Position numbers and translations under genes: made by a program | DNA from: Micromonospora arida | Lineage (GTDB): Bacteria > Actinomycetota > Actinomycetes > Mycobacteriales > Micromonosporaceae | DNA: 50,274 nucleotides | Direction: 5' to 3' | Assembly (NCBI RefSeq): GCF_003857035.1 | Contig: NZ_QGSY01000077.1 | Coordinates: 1-50,274 of the forward strand | The notes under the pieces: generated by a model | The model's database searches: none | Seen by the model: the letters and a program-made list of their open reading frames with translations, nothing else | What the model was told of the DNA's origin: nothing | Part shown: positions 17,820 to 26,278 of the stretch, in pieces | How the letters are laid out: every line of letters begins with the position of its first letter | Position numbering within the stretch: position 1 is the first letter of the stretch

Positions 17820-18254
17820 TCATGACGGGACCACCGCCACCAGCGCCGGACCCTCGCTGCTGTCCGGCGTCAGGTCGAGCGCCGGGCGGCCGTCCACCTC
17901 CAGCCGATAGGAGGTCCGCTGCGGCACGCGCACTCCGACGGCGAACTCGCAGTAGGTGGGCAGGCGCTCGACCCCCAGATCCTCGGCGAAGGCGGCCACC
18001 GCAGTCCCCGCCGGCAGCTGCCCGCTGGCCAGCGCCGCTCCGTCCGGGTCGAGCACGCGGAACGGCGCCCGGTTGTGGAAGTGCTGGTACGGACCGGTGC
18101 CGGCGCAGTCCACGCCCGCGGCCCGGATGTTGATGTCGCGAACCAGGACCCGGACGGTCGTCGGATCGACCGCCTCCTGGGCGGCGCCGACGGTGCCGCA
18201 GCCGGTCGCGCCGGCCAGCAGCAGGGGCAGCAGAGTCATGATGCTTCGCCGCAC
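17820..18254 (-). CDS. Secreted lipoprotein, unknown function
   Basis: A 144-residue lipoprotein. The N-terminus MRRSIMTLLPLLLAGATGCG has a lipobox ending at Cys19. The mature part has further Cys (DCAGTG and TYCEF) and beta-rich stretches, with no family I recognise. Its stop overlaps the ATG of the following reading frame (ATGA), which links it to the redoxin-like gene as an exported pair, possibly with the lipoprotein as redox partner or metal ligand carrier (inference). RBS-like aaggagg lies upstream of the ATG. Confidence 0.7.
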   Translation of the reverse strand: MRRSIMTLLPLLLAGATGCGTVGAAQEAVDPTTVRVLVRDINIRAAGVDCAGTGPYQHFHNRAPFRVLDPDGAALASGQLPAGTAVAAFAEDLGVERLPTYCEFAVGVRVPQRTSYRLEVDGRPALDLTPDSSEGPALVAVVPS

Positions 18255-18273
18255 GTCATCCTCCTTCCGTCCG

Positions 18274-18315
18274 CCTGCCGGGTCCGTGGCGGCCTACCGC
18301 CACGGACCCGGCAGG
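18274..18315. terminator. Strong hairpin terminator of the M6 protease gene
   Basis: Perfect 19-bp inverted repeat (18274-18292 and 18297-18315) with a 4-nt loop, 24 nt after the M6 protease stop. It also sits just upstream of the lipoprotein gene and so isolates the two minus-strand units. Confidence 0.9.
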
Positions 18316-18339
18316 AACGGGGTCAACCTCGGGCGTCGG

Positions 18340-20385
18340 TCAGGACTTCTCGACCCGGCACTGCTTGGTCACCGTCTTCGTCGGGTCGCTCTCCGAGGTT
18401 GCGGTGAGCTTCACGAAACCGGTGTCCGCGGCGGCGGCGGTGGCACCCACCGACACCTTGACCGTGGTGGCCTTGCCGAACTGCGCGGTGGCGAGCTGGT
18501 TGGGCAGCCAGGTCCGCCAGCCCTTGCCGGCCACCTCCGCCGACAGGCGGTAGACGTCCGACTTCAGGTACGCGCTGACGTTCTCCGGGTGCTGCTGACC
18601 GCCGGCCGAGTAGGAACCGGTGTTGGTCAGCTCGAACGAGCAGGTCACCCCGCGGTTGGTCGGCTTGCCGCCGCCGTTCACCTCGCCCTTGCCCAGCAGC
18701 ACGCCGTGAGTGCTCGGCCCGCCGGTGCCGTCGAGCGAACGCACCGCCACGGTGTAGGAGAGCGAGCCGGCCGAGTCTCGCTTGAGGTCGATGATGTAGA
18801 AGTGCAGTCGGTTCGCCTCGTCGACGTACTCGTACTGGCTGCCGGTGTCCGCGCCGGCGTGGAACAGCGCGTCGGAGAGCTGCCGGTAGTCACCCATGGT
18901 GATCTTCTGCGGGGTGCCGTCGGGGCGGTAGAAGTCGATCATGTCGATGTCCTGCGGGTTGGCGTCCACCACCCACTGGAACGGCGCGCTGTCGGCGTTC
19001 TTCGTCTTGCTGACCAGCACGCCGCTGTCCGGGGTGAAGGAGTCCGCGCCCATCCGGTCGACGACCTCGACCGTGTAGTTGTTGAAGTTGCCACCGTCGC
19101 ACAACGGGTCGGTGCTGACACCACACGTCGGCGACAGGTCCTTGTTCAGCGCGATGTTGACGCCGCTCAGGCCCTTCGGGCCGGCGTCGACCGCCCGGGC
19201 CGTGACCTGCGCGACCACCAGACCCGAGGAGGCCAACGACTCCCGCGACAGTCGCAGCACGTGCTCCTCACCGACCAGGCCGATCTTGATCTTGTCCCGC
19301 AGGGTGTGCAGCGAACCCATCGAGCCGCCGTTGGTCGGCGGGATCTGCCAGCGGGTGTGCGGACCGCCCGGGCCGTTGAACGACCCGCGCGACATCATGC
19401 TCCAGATCCCGGTGTACGCCCTGCGCAGCGGCTCGCCGTACGGGTTGTTGTAGTTGTCGCCGATGCCCAGCAGATGGGACAGCTCGTGGGCGTAGACGCC
19501 CATGCCGGAACTCTCCCCCTGCGTCGAGGAGCCGCCGCCGGCGTTCGGCCACAGTGTCGCCGCCGCCTTCCACGAGGTCCAGTCCACGTAGCGGGTCTTC
19601 GCCCAGTTCGGCAGGTTGGGGTCCGGCGGGCCCCAGGCGTCCGGCACGTCCTCCTTGTTCTGGAAGATCATCTGCCCGAACTCCTGCCAGGTCGACGACT
19701 CGTCCTGGCCGGCGCTGAGGATGAACACCAACTCGTACTGGTTGGCGACCTCCTCGCCGACGGCGGCCCGCCAGGCGCCCAGGCCGTCGGTGCGGATGTT
19801 CTTGCCGCACACGTCCCCGCTCGGGCAGGCACCCGGGTTGAACCCGTTGTCCAGCCCGTACTGGTAGGACTTGGACGGCATCTGGTAGGGCCCGAACCCG
19901 GTGAGGTCGACGCCGTAGCGGCCGTTGGAGTCCTGCATCCAGTACTCGTGCAGGGTGTGACCCTTGTTGAGGGTGTTCGGCGTGTTCAGGAAGTCCTGGT
20001 AGAACTTCGGCACGTCCGCCCGGGGAATGTTGGTCGCGACGGACTGGGGGTTGCCGAAGACCGTCGAGCGGGCCCGCTGGGAGACCGCGAACGTCTCGTC
20101 AGGATAGTCGAGCGCCACCAGGGCGATCTTGAAGTTGCGGACCGAGCCGGACACGCTCGGGTCGGCCCAGTTCTTGCCGGGCACGGCCTTGTAGTCGTTC
20201 CAGGTCATGGTGTCCGGGTTCTGCCAGGCCTGCGGATCGAGGACCTGGAACGGCGCGGTGCCGCCGGCCGGATTGGCCGGGGCCGCGGCGGCCTGCGCCG
20301 CGCCGGTCGCCACGAGCGTGGTCACCACGGCTGCGGCCAGCACGGCCCGCCTCAGCCGGGTGCGGTGGGGGGTAGCACGGTGCAC
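18340..20385 (-). CDS. Secreted M6-family (immune inhibitor A-like) metalloprotease
   Basis: A 681-residue secreted zinc protease. The signal peptide ends about residue 35 (GAAQAAAAPA). Zinc ligands are in AHELSHLLGIGD: His300, His304, then Gly and Asp310, as in peptidase family M6. Preceding segments (LVALDYPDETF near 90; GHTLHEYWMQDSNGRYGVD near 142-160; YELVFILSAGQD) follow the family. The last third is a beta-rich part with two Cys motifs and a late C-terminal domain ending CRVEKS, perhaps for substrate binding. GTG at 20385 is chosen: gagagg lies 8 nt upstream and the basic signal start follows. Role: extracellular protein degradation. Confidence 0.92.
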   Translation of the reverse strand: MHRATPHRTRLRRAVLAAAVVTTLVATGAAQAAAAPANPAGGTAPFQVLDPQAWQNPDTMTWNDYKAVPGKNWADPSVSGSVRNFKIALVALDYPDETFAVSQRARSTVFGNPQSVATNIPRADVPKFYQDFLNTPNTLNKGHTLHEYWMQDSNGRYGVDLTGFGPYQMPSKSYQYGLDNGFNPGACPSGDVCGKNIRTDGLGAWRAAVGEEVANQYELVFILSAGQDESSTWQEFGQMIFQNKEDVPDAWGPPDPNLPNWAKTRYVDWTSWKAAATLWPNAGGGSSTQGESSGMGVYAHELSHLLGIGDNYNNPYGEPLRRAYTGIWSMMSRGSFNGPGGPHTRWQIPPTNGGSMGSLHTLRDKIKIGLVGEEHVLRLSRESLASSGLVVAQVTARAVDAGPKGLSGVNIALNKDLSPTCGVSTDPLCDGGNFNNYTVEVVDRMGADSFTPDSGVLVSKTKNADSAPFQWVVDANPQDIDMIDFYRPDGTPQKITMGDYRQLSDALFHAGADTGSQYEYVDEANRLHFYIIDLKRDSAGSLSYTVAVRSLDGTGGPSTHGVLLGKGEVNGGGKPTNRGVTCSFELTNTGSYSAGGQQHPENVSAYLKSDVYRLSAEVAGKGWRTWLPNQLATAQFGKATTVKVSVGATAAAADTGFVKLTATSESDPTKTVTKQCRVEKS

Positions 20386-20563
20386 GGAACCACCTCTCGT
20401 CGGAGGGAACACGGCGCTGGCGTCCCGGTGGGGGTGTAACGGAACATCTGTCAGCAGGCCGCGCAGCGAATCTAGGAGTACGGGCCGGTGCCGGTCACTG
20501 TGCAGATGTCGGCAGGTGGGCCGGCGACTTCCGACACCTGAATGACCGGCGCCCACCGGGGGA

Positions 20564-21481
20564 TCAGCCAGGACCGGCCCCGGAAGCCGGATCGGACGTT
20601 GCCCCGAGGGCCCGCAGCACGTCCCGGCGCACCCGGTCGGCGGCAGTCCCGGACAGGGGTCCGCGCGGTGGGCGGCACCGCCCACCGAACCGTCCGGCGC
20701 ACTCCATGGCGAGCTTGACGGCCTGCACGGCTTCCGGCCGGGAGGCCCAGCCGAGGATCGGGTGCAGCTCGGCATAGAGCGGCAGCGCCCGGCCCAGGTC
20801 GCGGGCGACGCACAGCTCGTACAGGCGCACGGCCTGGCGGGGCAGCGCGTTGGGCAGGGTGGCGACCCATCCGGTGGCGCCGCACAGCACCAGTTCGAGC
20901 ACCACGTCGTCCGCGCCGACCAGCACGTCGACGTGCGGGCAGAGGTCGCGCAGGCGGTGCAACCTGCGTACGTCGCCGGTGACCTCCTTGACCGCGACGA
21001 TCCCGTCGATCTCGGCGACGGTCGCCAGCAGGTCTGGTGTGAGGTCCAACCGGGAGTCGTACGGGTCGTTGTGGACGACCACCGGCAGGCCGACCGCCGC
21101 CACCTCCCGGTAGTGGGCGACCACGTCGGCGGCGCGGGCGGCGGGCCCGTCGGGTGGCCGCGCGAGCACGCCGTGGGCGCCTGCCTCGGCGGCCTGCTCC
21201 GCCCAACGGCGGGCCTGCCTGCTGCCGTAGCCACCGACGCCGGGCACCACCGCGCAGCCGGACGGCGCGGCCTGCACCGTCGCCCTCACCACGGCGGCCC
21301 GCTCGTCGTCGGAGAGGGCCCGGTACTCCCCCATCGACGCGCAGGGCGCAACCCCGTGGCACCCCTCGGCGGCGAGCCAACGGACGTGTTCCTGGAGCTT
21401 GTCGAAGTCGACCGACAGGTCGGCGCGAAACGGCGTGGTGATGGCGACCAGCACGCCCCGCCAGGGCCTACCAGTTCCCAC
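20564..21481 (-). CDS. Dihydrodipicolinate synthase family (DapA-like) lyase, atypical
   Basis: A 305-residue TIM-barrel class I aldolase of the DHDPS/NAL family. The Schiff-base lysine is Lys165 in VAVKEVTGD, with the N-terminal ITTPF and the glycine-rich GVGGYGSR typical of the fold. Two catalytic positions differ from DapA: the GTTGE-like motif is ASMGE, and the YN of LYNVP is His137-Asn138 in VVVHNDPYD. So it is unlikely to be the lysine-pathway enzyme and may act on another keto acid. GTG at 21481 has ggggagggg 8 nt upstream. It is divergent from a PucR-type regulator, which probably controls it. Confidence 0.85.
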   Translation of the reverse strand: MGTGRPWRGVLVAITTPFRADLSVDFDKLQEHVRWLAAEGCHGVAPCASMGEYRALSDDERAAVVRATVQAAPSGCAVVPGVGGYGSRQARRWAEQAAEAGAHGVLARPPDGPAARAADVVAHYREVAAVGLPVVVHNDPYDSRLDLTPDLLATVAEIDGIVAVKEVTGDVRRLHRLRDLCPHVDVLVGADDVVLELVLCGATGWVATLPNALPRQAVRLYELCVARDLGRALPLYAELHPILGWASRPEAVQAVKLAMECAGRFGGRCRPPRGPLSGTAADRVRRDVLRALGATSDPASGAGPG

Positions 21482-21609
21482 TCGGCAATCCCCTCCCCAC
21501 CGGCGCCGCCCGTCATCCCGCCCGGACCGTGCGCGGCGGCGCTGGTGCGATTCGTACCGGAACCCTAGGAACGTCTGTCGCCCCCGGTCTTCGGACAGAT
21601 GCCGGAACA

Positions 21610-21640
21610 GTCGCGACGCCGCCCGTCTTTTTGTCGCGAC
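21610..21640. promoter_or_regulatory. Two GTCGCGAC palindromes in the divergent promoter region
   Basis: The 8-nt palindrome GTCGCGAC occurs at 21610-21617 and 21633-21640, 23 bp apart (two helical turns), between the DHDPS-like gene and the PucR-type regulator. A binding site for the regulator is a reasonable guess. Confidence 0.35.
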
Positions 21641-21736
21641 TTCGACAGTGGACCTTGCGCGATGACCCACCCGCACCGGAGGGTAAGGACTGGCGGTCGC
21701 GCGATCCCTGTCACGCAGCGCAACCAGGGGAGTTAC

Positions 21737-22966
21737 ATGCACGGTGAGCTCCAGCGAATCGTCGACGCCGTCGCCGCCCGGGTGGGGCGACCCGCCCTCA
21801 TCGAGGACCGGCGACAGCGGGTGGTCGCCTACAGCGAGCACGACGGCCCGATGGACGACGTCCGCCGGACGTCGATCCTGCGCCGGCAGACGACGCCGGA
21901 GGTGATCGCCTGGTTCCGGGGCATGGGAGTGCTCACGGCGCACGCGCCGATCCGGACCCCCGCGTGCGCCGAGCTGGACCTGCTGGCGAGGGTCTGCGTG
22001 CCGATCCGGCACGACGACCTGCTCCTCGGGTTCGTCTGGTTCATCGACGCGGACGGTTCGATGACCGACGCCGACATCGCCACCGCGACCGGCCCCTTCA
22101 CCGACCTGTCACTGGCCCTGTACCGGGAGAACCTGCTCGGTGAGCTCGCCTCACAGCGGGAGACCGAGGCGACCCGCACCCTGCTGGTGGAGAGCCGGCA
22201 GGCGCGCGAGCACGCGGCGCGGGCGCTGCTGGAGGAGGGCGTGGTGGTCGCCGACGGGTCGACAGTCGCGCTCGTCGCCCAGCTCGTGCCGGCCGCCGGA
22301 CGGCAGCCCGACGAGGTGGCCCGGATCGCCCTGGAACAGGCCCTGGTCACCACCCGCCGGTGGATCGGCGTACGGGAGACGCTGCACCTGGTCTGGCACG
22401 ACCACGGCGTGCTGCTGGTCTGCGGCGACCGGGTCGCCGGCCGGCCCTCACCGGAAGCCTCCGCCGGGCACCTCAACGACGCACTGGGCACCGCGACCCG
22501 GGGCCTGGCCTCGGTGGACCGGACGGTGACCGGGATCGGCCAGCCCCGCGCCGGGCTGTCCAGCGCGGTGGAGTCCTACCAGGAGGCCGCGCAGGCCGCC
22601 CGGGTGGGCACGCAACTGCCCGCGCTGGGCGGGGTGGTCTCCTGGGCCGGCCTCGGCATCTACCGGGTGCTGTCTCAGCTGGACAGCCAGCACCTCGACG
22701 TCGCCGGTGTCCATCCCGGGCTGGAGCGGCTGCTGCGCGACGACGCCCACCAGGTGCTGCTGGAGACCCTGGAGGCCTACCTCGACCTGGCGGGCAACGC
22801 GCACGCGACCGCCGAGAAGCTCCGACTGCACCGGACGACCCTCTACTACCGGCTGCAACGGGTGGAACAGCTCGCCGGGACCGACCTCAAGGACGGCAAC
22901 GAACGGCTGTGCCTGCACCTGGCCATGAAGCTCGGTCGGCTCAGCGGCCATTACCGCACGCCGTGA
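21737..22966 (+). CDS. PucR/CdaR-type transcriptional regulator
   Basis: A 409-residue regulator. The N-terminal part (1-120) is GAF-like with the FVWFID strand; a linker helix follows; the C-terminal end is the PucR-type HTH: LETLEAYLDLAGNAHATAEK, then LHRTTLYYRLQRVEQL. The middle contains the GGDEF-like CdaR region (LSSAVESYQEAAQAARV). The start is ATG with agggg upstream. It is divergent from the DHDPS-like gene, so it likely regulates it in response to a small molecule. It could also respond to the neighbouring amino-acid pathway, but that is speculation. Confidence 0.88.
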   Translation: MHGELQRIVDAVAARVGRPALIEDRRQRVVAYSEHDGPMDDVRRTSILRRQTTPEVIAWFRGMGVLTAHAPIRTPACAELDLLARVCVPIRHDDLLLGFVWFIDADGSMTDADIATATGPFTDLSLALYRENLLGELASQRETEATRTLLVESRQAREHAARALLEEGVVVADGSTVALVAQLVPAAGRQPDEVARIALEQALVTTRRWIGVRETLHLVWHDHGVLLVCGDRVAGRPSPEASAGHLNDALGTATRGLASVDRTVTGIGQPRAGLSSAVESYQEAAQAARVGTQLPALGGVVSWAGLGIYRVLSQLDSQHLDVAGVHPGLERLLRDDAHQVLLETLEAYLDLAGNAHATAEKLRLHRTTLYYRLQRVEQLAGTDLKDGNERLCLHLAMKLGRLSGHYRTP

Positions 22967-23037
22967 CACCCGCCGCGCGCCCACGGGGCCACCGCGGCAG
23001 CAGAGGCTGACCTGAGCGGCCGTGGCGACGGTCCTCG

Positions 23038-24123
23038 TCACACGAGGCGGGTCATCCAGCCGTACGGGTCGGCGGCCCGGCCGTACTGGATGTCGAGCAG
23101 GTGGCGGCGCAGCCGCATGGTCACCGAGTCCTCGACGCCGGCCTTCGGGGCCGTCACCTCGCCGCCCTCCCAGACCAGGCGCCCGACCGGCGTGACCACC
23201 GCGCCGGTGCCACACGCGAAGACCTCGGTGATCGCGCCGGAGGCCACGCCCTCCTGCCATTCCCGGATCTCCACCGGGCGCTCCTCGACCTCCAGGCCCA
23301 GATCCTTGGCAAGGATGAGGATCGACCCCCGGGTGACGCCCTCGAGGATCGTGCCGAGTGCCGGGGTGATGATCCGGCCGTCGGCCGTGATGAAGTAGAG
23401 GTTCATGCCACCGAGCTCCTCCACGTAGCGGCCCTCGGCGGCGTCCAGGAAGCAGACCTGCTCACAGCCGTGCTCGGCGGCCTCGACCATCGGCGCCAGG
23501 CTGGAGGCGTAGTTGCCACCGCACTTCGCCTCGCCCGTGCCGCCCCGCGCCGCCCGGGTGTACTCGGTGGAGAGCCAGATCGAGACCGGCTTGACGCCAC
23601 CGGAGAAGTACGCGCCGACTGGGCAGGCGATCACCATGTAGGTGATCTCCTTCGCCGGGCGAACCCCCAGGAACGGCTCGGACGCGAACATGAACGGCCG
23701 CAGATAGACGCTGTATTCGTCCTCGTCCGGCACCCACACCTGATCGGCACGGACCAGGCCCTCGACCGAGGCCATGAAGTCGGGGACCGGCAGTTCGGGC
23801 AGTGCCAGCCGCCGAGCGGACCGGGCGAAGCGCTCGCCGTTGGCCTGCGGCCGGAACGACCAGATCGAGCCGTCACGGTGCCGGTACGCCTTCATCCCCT
23901 CAAAGATCTCCTGGGCGTAGTGCAGGACGGCTGCCGCCGGGTGCATGAGGATCGGACCGAAGGGGACGATCTCGGAGTCCTGCCAGCCGCCGTCCGGCCT
24001 CCACACCGCCCGTGCCATGTGGTCGGTGAAGTACGTGCCGAACCCCGGATTCGCCAGGATCTCGGCTCGCCGCTGCGCGCTCGCCGGGCTCGGATTCTGA
24101 TGCAACGGGAACGACAGGCTCAT
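23038..24123 (-). CDS. ilvE: Branched-chain amino acid aminotransferase
   Basis: A 361-residue class IV PLP aminotransferase. The internal-aldimine lysine is in GGTGEAKCGGNYA, and the family motifs YLRPFMF, EELGGMNLYF and FACGTGAVVTPVG are intact. It converts Leu, Ile and Val to their keto acids with 2-oxoglutarate. The N-terminus (MSLSFPLHQNPSP) and length are those of actinobacterial IlvE. It is convergent with the PucR gene and divergent from the biosynthetic operon at 24275. Two more homologues lie in that operon, so it could be either the housekeeping copy or a supply enzyme for the pathway. Confidence 0.93.
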   Translation of the reverse strand: MSLSFPLHQNPSPASAQRRAEILANPGFGTYFTDHMARAVWRPDGGWQDSEIVPFGPILMHPAAAVLHYAQEIFEGMKAYRHRDGSIWSFRPQANGERFARSARRLALPELPVPDFMASVEGLVRADQVWVPDEDEYSVYLRPFMFASEPFLGVRPAKEITYMVIACPVGAYFSGGVKPVSIWLSTEYTRAARGGTGEAKCGGNYASSLAPMVEAAEHGCEQVCFLDAAEGRYVEELGGMNLYFITADGRIITPALGTILEGVTRGSILILAKDLGLEVEERPVEIREWQEGVASGAITEVFACGTGAVVTPVGRLVWEGGEVTAPKAGVEDSVTMRLRRHLLDIQYGRAADPYGWMTRLV

Positions 24124-24274
24124 CGCCGGGTCCTCTCAATGGCCGCATCCCTGGGCGCTCAGGTCACCGAGGACGAACACGCAGGGGAAGATTGTGGGAT
24201 GACAGGTGCAGAATACCGACCGTATTGTCGCCGATCGTAGACAGACTGCGGCGACTCGGAGGGACGGTGCGGCC

Positions 24275-24721
24275 GTGAGTCGGGGTGACGAATGGATCGC
24301 CGCGGCCGCCGACAGCGTCGCTCGCCAGGTGGTGGGCCGGGTGGTCGTGTGTGCGGGCACCGACCTCGTCGACGTCGATGACATCCGGGCTCTGCTGGCC
24401 CGGCAGCCCCGGTTCGCGGATCGGCATTTCACCCCGGGAGAGCGCGCCTACTGCCTGCTCGAGCGCGACCCGGCGGAACGCTTCGCCGTCCGCTTCGCCG
24501 CCAAGGAGGCGGTGTTGAAGGCACTCGGGACCGGCCTGACCGGGGTGGCCCTGCGGGAGATCGAGGTGCTCCGCCGTCACTCCGGTCAGCCGGCACTGGC
24601 ACTGGCCGGGCGTGCGGCGGCGCTCGCCGCAGCGGCCGGTGTCCATTCATGGATGATCACCTTGACGCATAGCCGACATTTGGCTTATGCCTTCGTCGCG
24701 GGTGTCGGCCAACCATCCTGA
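24275..24721 (+). CDS. AcpS-type 4'-phosphopantetheinyl transferase
   Basis: A 148-residue enzyme of the holo-ACP synthase type, which moves phosphopantetheine from CoA to a carrier protein serine. The metal-binding Asp30 (GTDLVDVDDI) and Glu78 (AAKEAVLKALG) are in place, as is RFADRHFTPGERAYC. GTG at 24275 is chosen for the ggaggga about 11 nt upstream and for a normal length; a GTG at 24206 is possible. It lies upstream of and in the same direction as an operon holding a free-standing carrier protein (32151), so it may be its dedicated activator. A housekeeping role is the alternative. Confidence 0.85.
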   Translation: MSRGDEWIAAAADSVARQVVGRVVVCAGTDLVDVDDIRALLARQPRFADRHFTPGERAYCLLERDPAERFAVRFAAKEAVLKALGTGLTGVALREIEVLRRHSGQPALALAGRAAALAAAAGVHSWMITLTHSRHLAYAFVAGVGQPS

Positions 24722-24736
24722 GCGCCGTCCCATTAT

Positions 24737-24784
24737 CCCGTCAATCCAAGTTGGACATACAGCTCATACCCTTTGATTGACGGG
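24737..24784. terminator. Hairpin between the AcpS gene and the biosynthetic operon
   Basis: Arms 24737-24750 (cccgtcaatccaag) and 24771-24784 pair at 13 of 14 positions with a 20-nt loop, 16 nt after the AcpS stop. No T-run follows. It could be a terminator or an attenuator in front of the operon. Confidence 0.5.
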
Positions 24785-24879
24785 CCGATGCCGCATTATT
24801 GGCTTTTAGCGGAGCGGCGCGGCGAGGTTCGGCTCTGACCATGAGCAGATAATTGCAGCACAATCGGACAAAATGAGGA

Positions 24880-25071
24880 GTGAGCAAGATCATCGATCTC
24901 GTCAAGGCACTGACGTCTATATCCCAGATGTCGAGAGCCTGTTTGACGGAGCCGGAGCAGCACCGCAAGATTCCGATCAAGGGGTTCCTCGGGGGATGGG
25001 CTGCTTCGTGCATACTTCGAGGTGCATCAGGGGTGGGATGCCGAACGGCGTCGATGCTGCCGAGAGGATAA
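24880..25071 (+). CDS. Possible small peptide coupled to the biosynthetic operon
   Basis: A 63-residue frame from GTG at 24880. The stop ends one base before the GTG of the next gene, and that gene's RBS (agagga) lies in its last codons, a layout that suggests translational coupling. The N-terminal part (MSKIIDLVKALTSISQMSRA) looks like a helical leader; the C-terminal part is rich in Gly, Ala, Ser and Cys (Cys at 21, 44 and 54). Against it: gagga directly abuts the GTG, and third-position GC is high only for the first 39 codons. A remote possibility is a leader for post-translational modification; a non-coding leader is equally possible. I found no family. Confidence 0.35.
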   Translation: MSKIIDLVKALTSISQMSRACLTEPEQHRKIPIKGFLGGWAASCILRGASGVGCRTASMLPRG

Positions 25072-25072
25072 T

Positions 25073-26278
25073 GTGGAGCCACGCACGCTCTCTCAGGTCC
25101 TGGAATTCGAGCGTCGTATAGTGCCGGTCGCCGGCCTGATCCGCGCGGCCCAGATCCGCGGCGACGGCGACCAGGCGACCGCGCAGCTCGAACGGCTCTG
25201 CCGCGACGTCGAGCAGCTCGACCCGCTGATGCCGGCGAGCCAGATCGAGGCCACGGTTCACGACCTGCGGGCCTGGTCAGACGCCGGCTTCCTGGAGAAG
25301 CCGGCCTTCGACGCCACCCGTGACACCGTCCCCGCACCAAAGGACGGGGAGGTCGCCGCCTTCGTCGGACCGGTCACCCTCCCGAACGGCGACGGCTCCC
25401 GCGGCGCCTTCCTCGAGGCCTTCACCGTCGTTCGCCAAGACCCGCACTGCATCCCCGAGCTGCAGTCCCGCTATCCGCACGACAAAGCGGTGTTCCAGTC
25501 GACCCGGCTCCTTTCCGCCTCTCCCGGATTGCGCGACGGGAACTGCGTCGTCTTCTTCCCGGAAAACATTCCGACAGCTACACCGACAGTGAATCAGTCT
25601 TTCGCCTGGTTCTTCTTCAACCGGCACACGACCATTTACGCCCACACATTGGAGATCGTGGCCCGGCTCTGTGGCGTCGGCTCCCCGTTCGCCGACACGA
25701 AGGTGCTGGCGTCCGCCGAGGTCGACCCGGAAGACGTCTATCAGGCTCGCTGCGTCTGGGGCTACCTGCACGACTACTACCACCACACGGGGCCCCGCCC
25801 GCTGGATCAGCACCTGGCACTGAAGACGAAATGGCGCACCGGCCTCTCCGAGGAGCTCAAGGTCGATCTGAAATCGGCGATAGCCTGCTACGAGGAATCC
25901 GTGCCGTACGGCGATGTCATTTTCGAGTACATCATCCTGGAACGGCTCTTCCGCTACCCGGCCGAGCCGCTCCCGCTGCGCAACTTCGACTCCGGCACCG
26001 GCTTCGCCCTCGGCACGTGGCTTGCCGAGCACGGCCTGTTCACGATCGGCGACGACGGCCGGCGCAGGCTGGCCAGCAAGGCGGAGATCGTGGCGTCGGC
26101 CAAGGAACTCGTCCGGACAATCGAGGAATTCGAGGCGATCACCGACGACGAGACCTATCGCGAGAAGATCACCGGTTTCCTGTACGAGAGATTGCTCCTG
26201 GAGCCCGAAAACAAGACGGACAGGTACGGCGGCCCCCGGGCATCCCTGAGCCTCTGGGGCAGTGAGGTCCATGTCTGA
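25073..26278 (+). CDS. DUF6421-like protein, first firm gene of the biosynthetic operon
   Basis: A 401-residue cytoplasmic protein that follows the plan of the actinobacterial DUF6421 family: LPNGDGSRGAFLEAFTVVR, then CVVFFPENI, then SFAWFFFNRHTTIYAHTLEI, then LHDYYHHTGPRPLDQHLAL, then ELKVDLKSAIACYEESV and LERLFRYP. The cluster HDYYHHTG and conserved acidic residues could bind a metal, but no catalytic role is established. The start is GTG with agagga 5 nt upstream. It overlaps the following aminotransferase gene by 8 nt. Membership is judged from remembered family motifs and needs a profile search. Confidence 0.7.
   Translation: MEPRTLSQVLEFERRIVPVAGLIRAAQIRGDGDQATAQLERLCRDVEQLDPLMPASQIEATVHDLRAWSDAGFLEKPAFDATRDTVPAPKDGEVAAFVGPVTLPNGDGSRGAFLEAFTVVRQDPHCIPELQSRYPHDKAVFQSTRLLSASPGLRDGNCVVFFPENIPTATPTVNQSFAWFFFNRHTTIYAHTLEIVARLCGVGSPFADTKVLASAEVDPEDVYQARCVWGYLHDYYHHTGPRPLDQHLALKTKWRTGLSEELKVDLKSAIACYEESVPYGDVIFEYIILERLFRYPAEPLPLRNFDSGTGFALGTWLAEHGLFTIGDDGRRRLASKAEIVASAKELVRTIEEFEAITDDETYREKITGFLYERLLLEPENKTDRYGGPRASLSLWGSEVHV

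Noticed and set aside
17956..20439. 827-residue plus-strand frame across the lipoprotein and M6 protease genes
   Set aside because: It covers the complete protease gene in antisense, with low-complexity Val/Arg/Gly composition and no motif.
23038..24123. IlvE-like gene as a firm member of the biosynthetic operon
   Set aside because: It lies on the opposite strand with all family residues intact and may be housekeeping; only proximity speaks for membership.
24873..25121. 82-residue frame from ATG at 24873 overlapping the small peptide
   Set aside because: Low third-position GC in its first part and it runs into the DUF6421-like gene; only its late part looks coding. Mentioned because a frame change inside the leader cannot be excluded.
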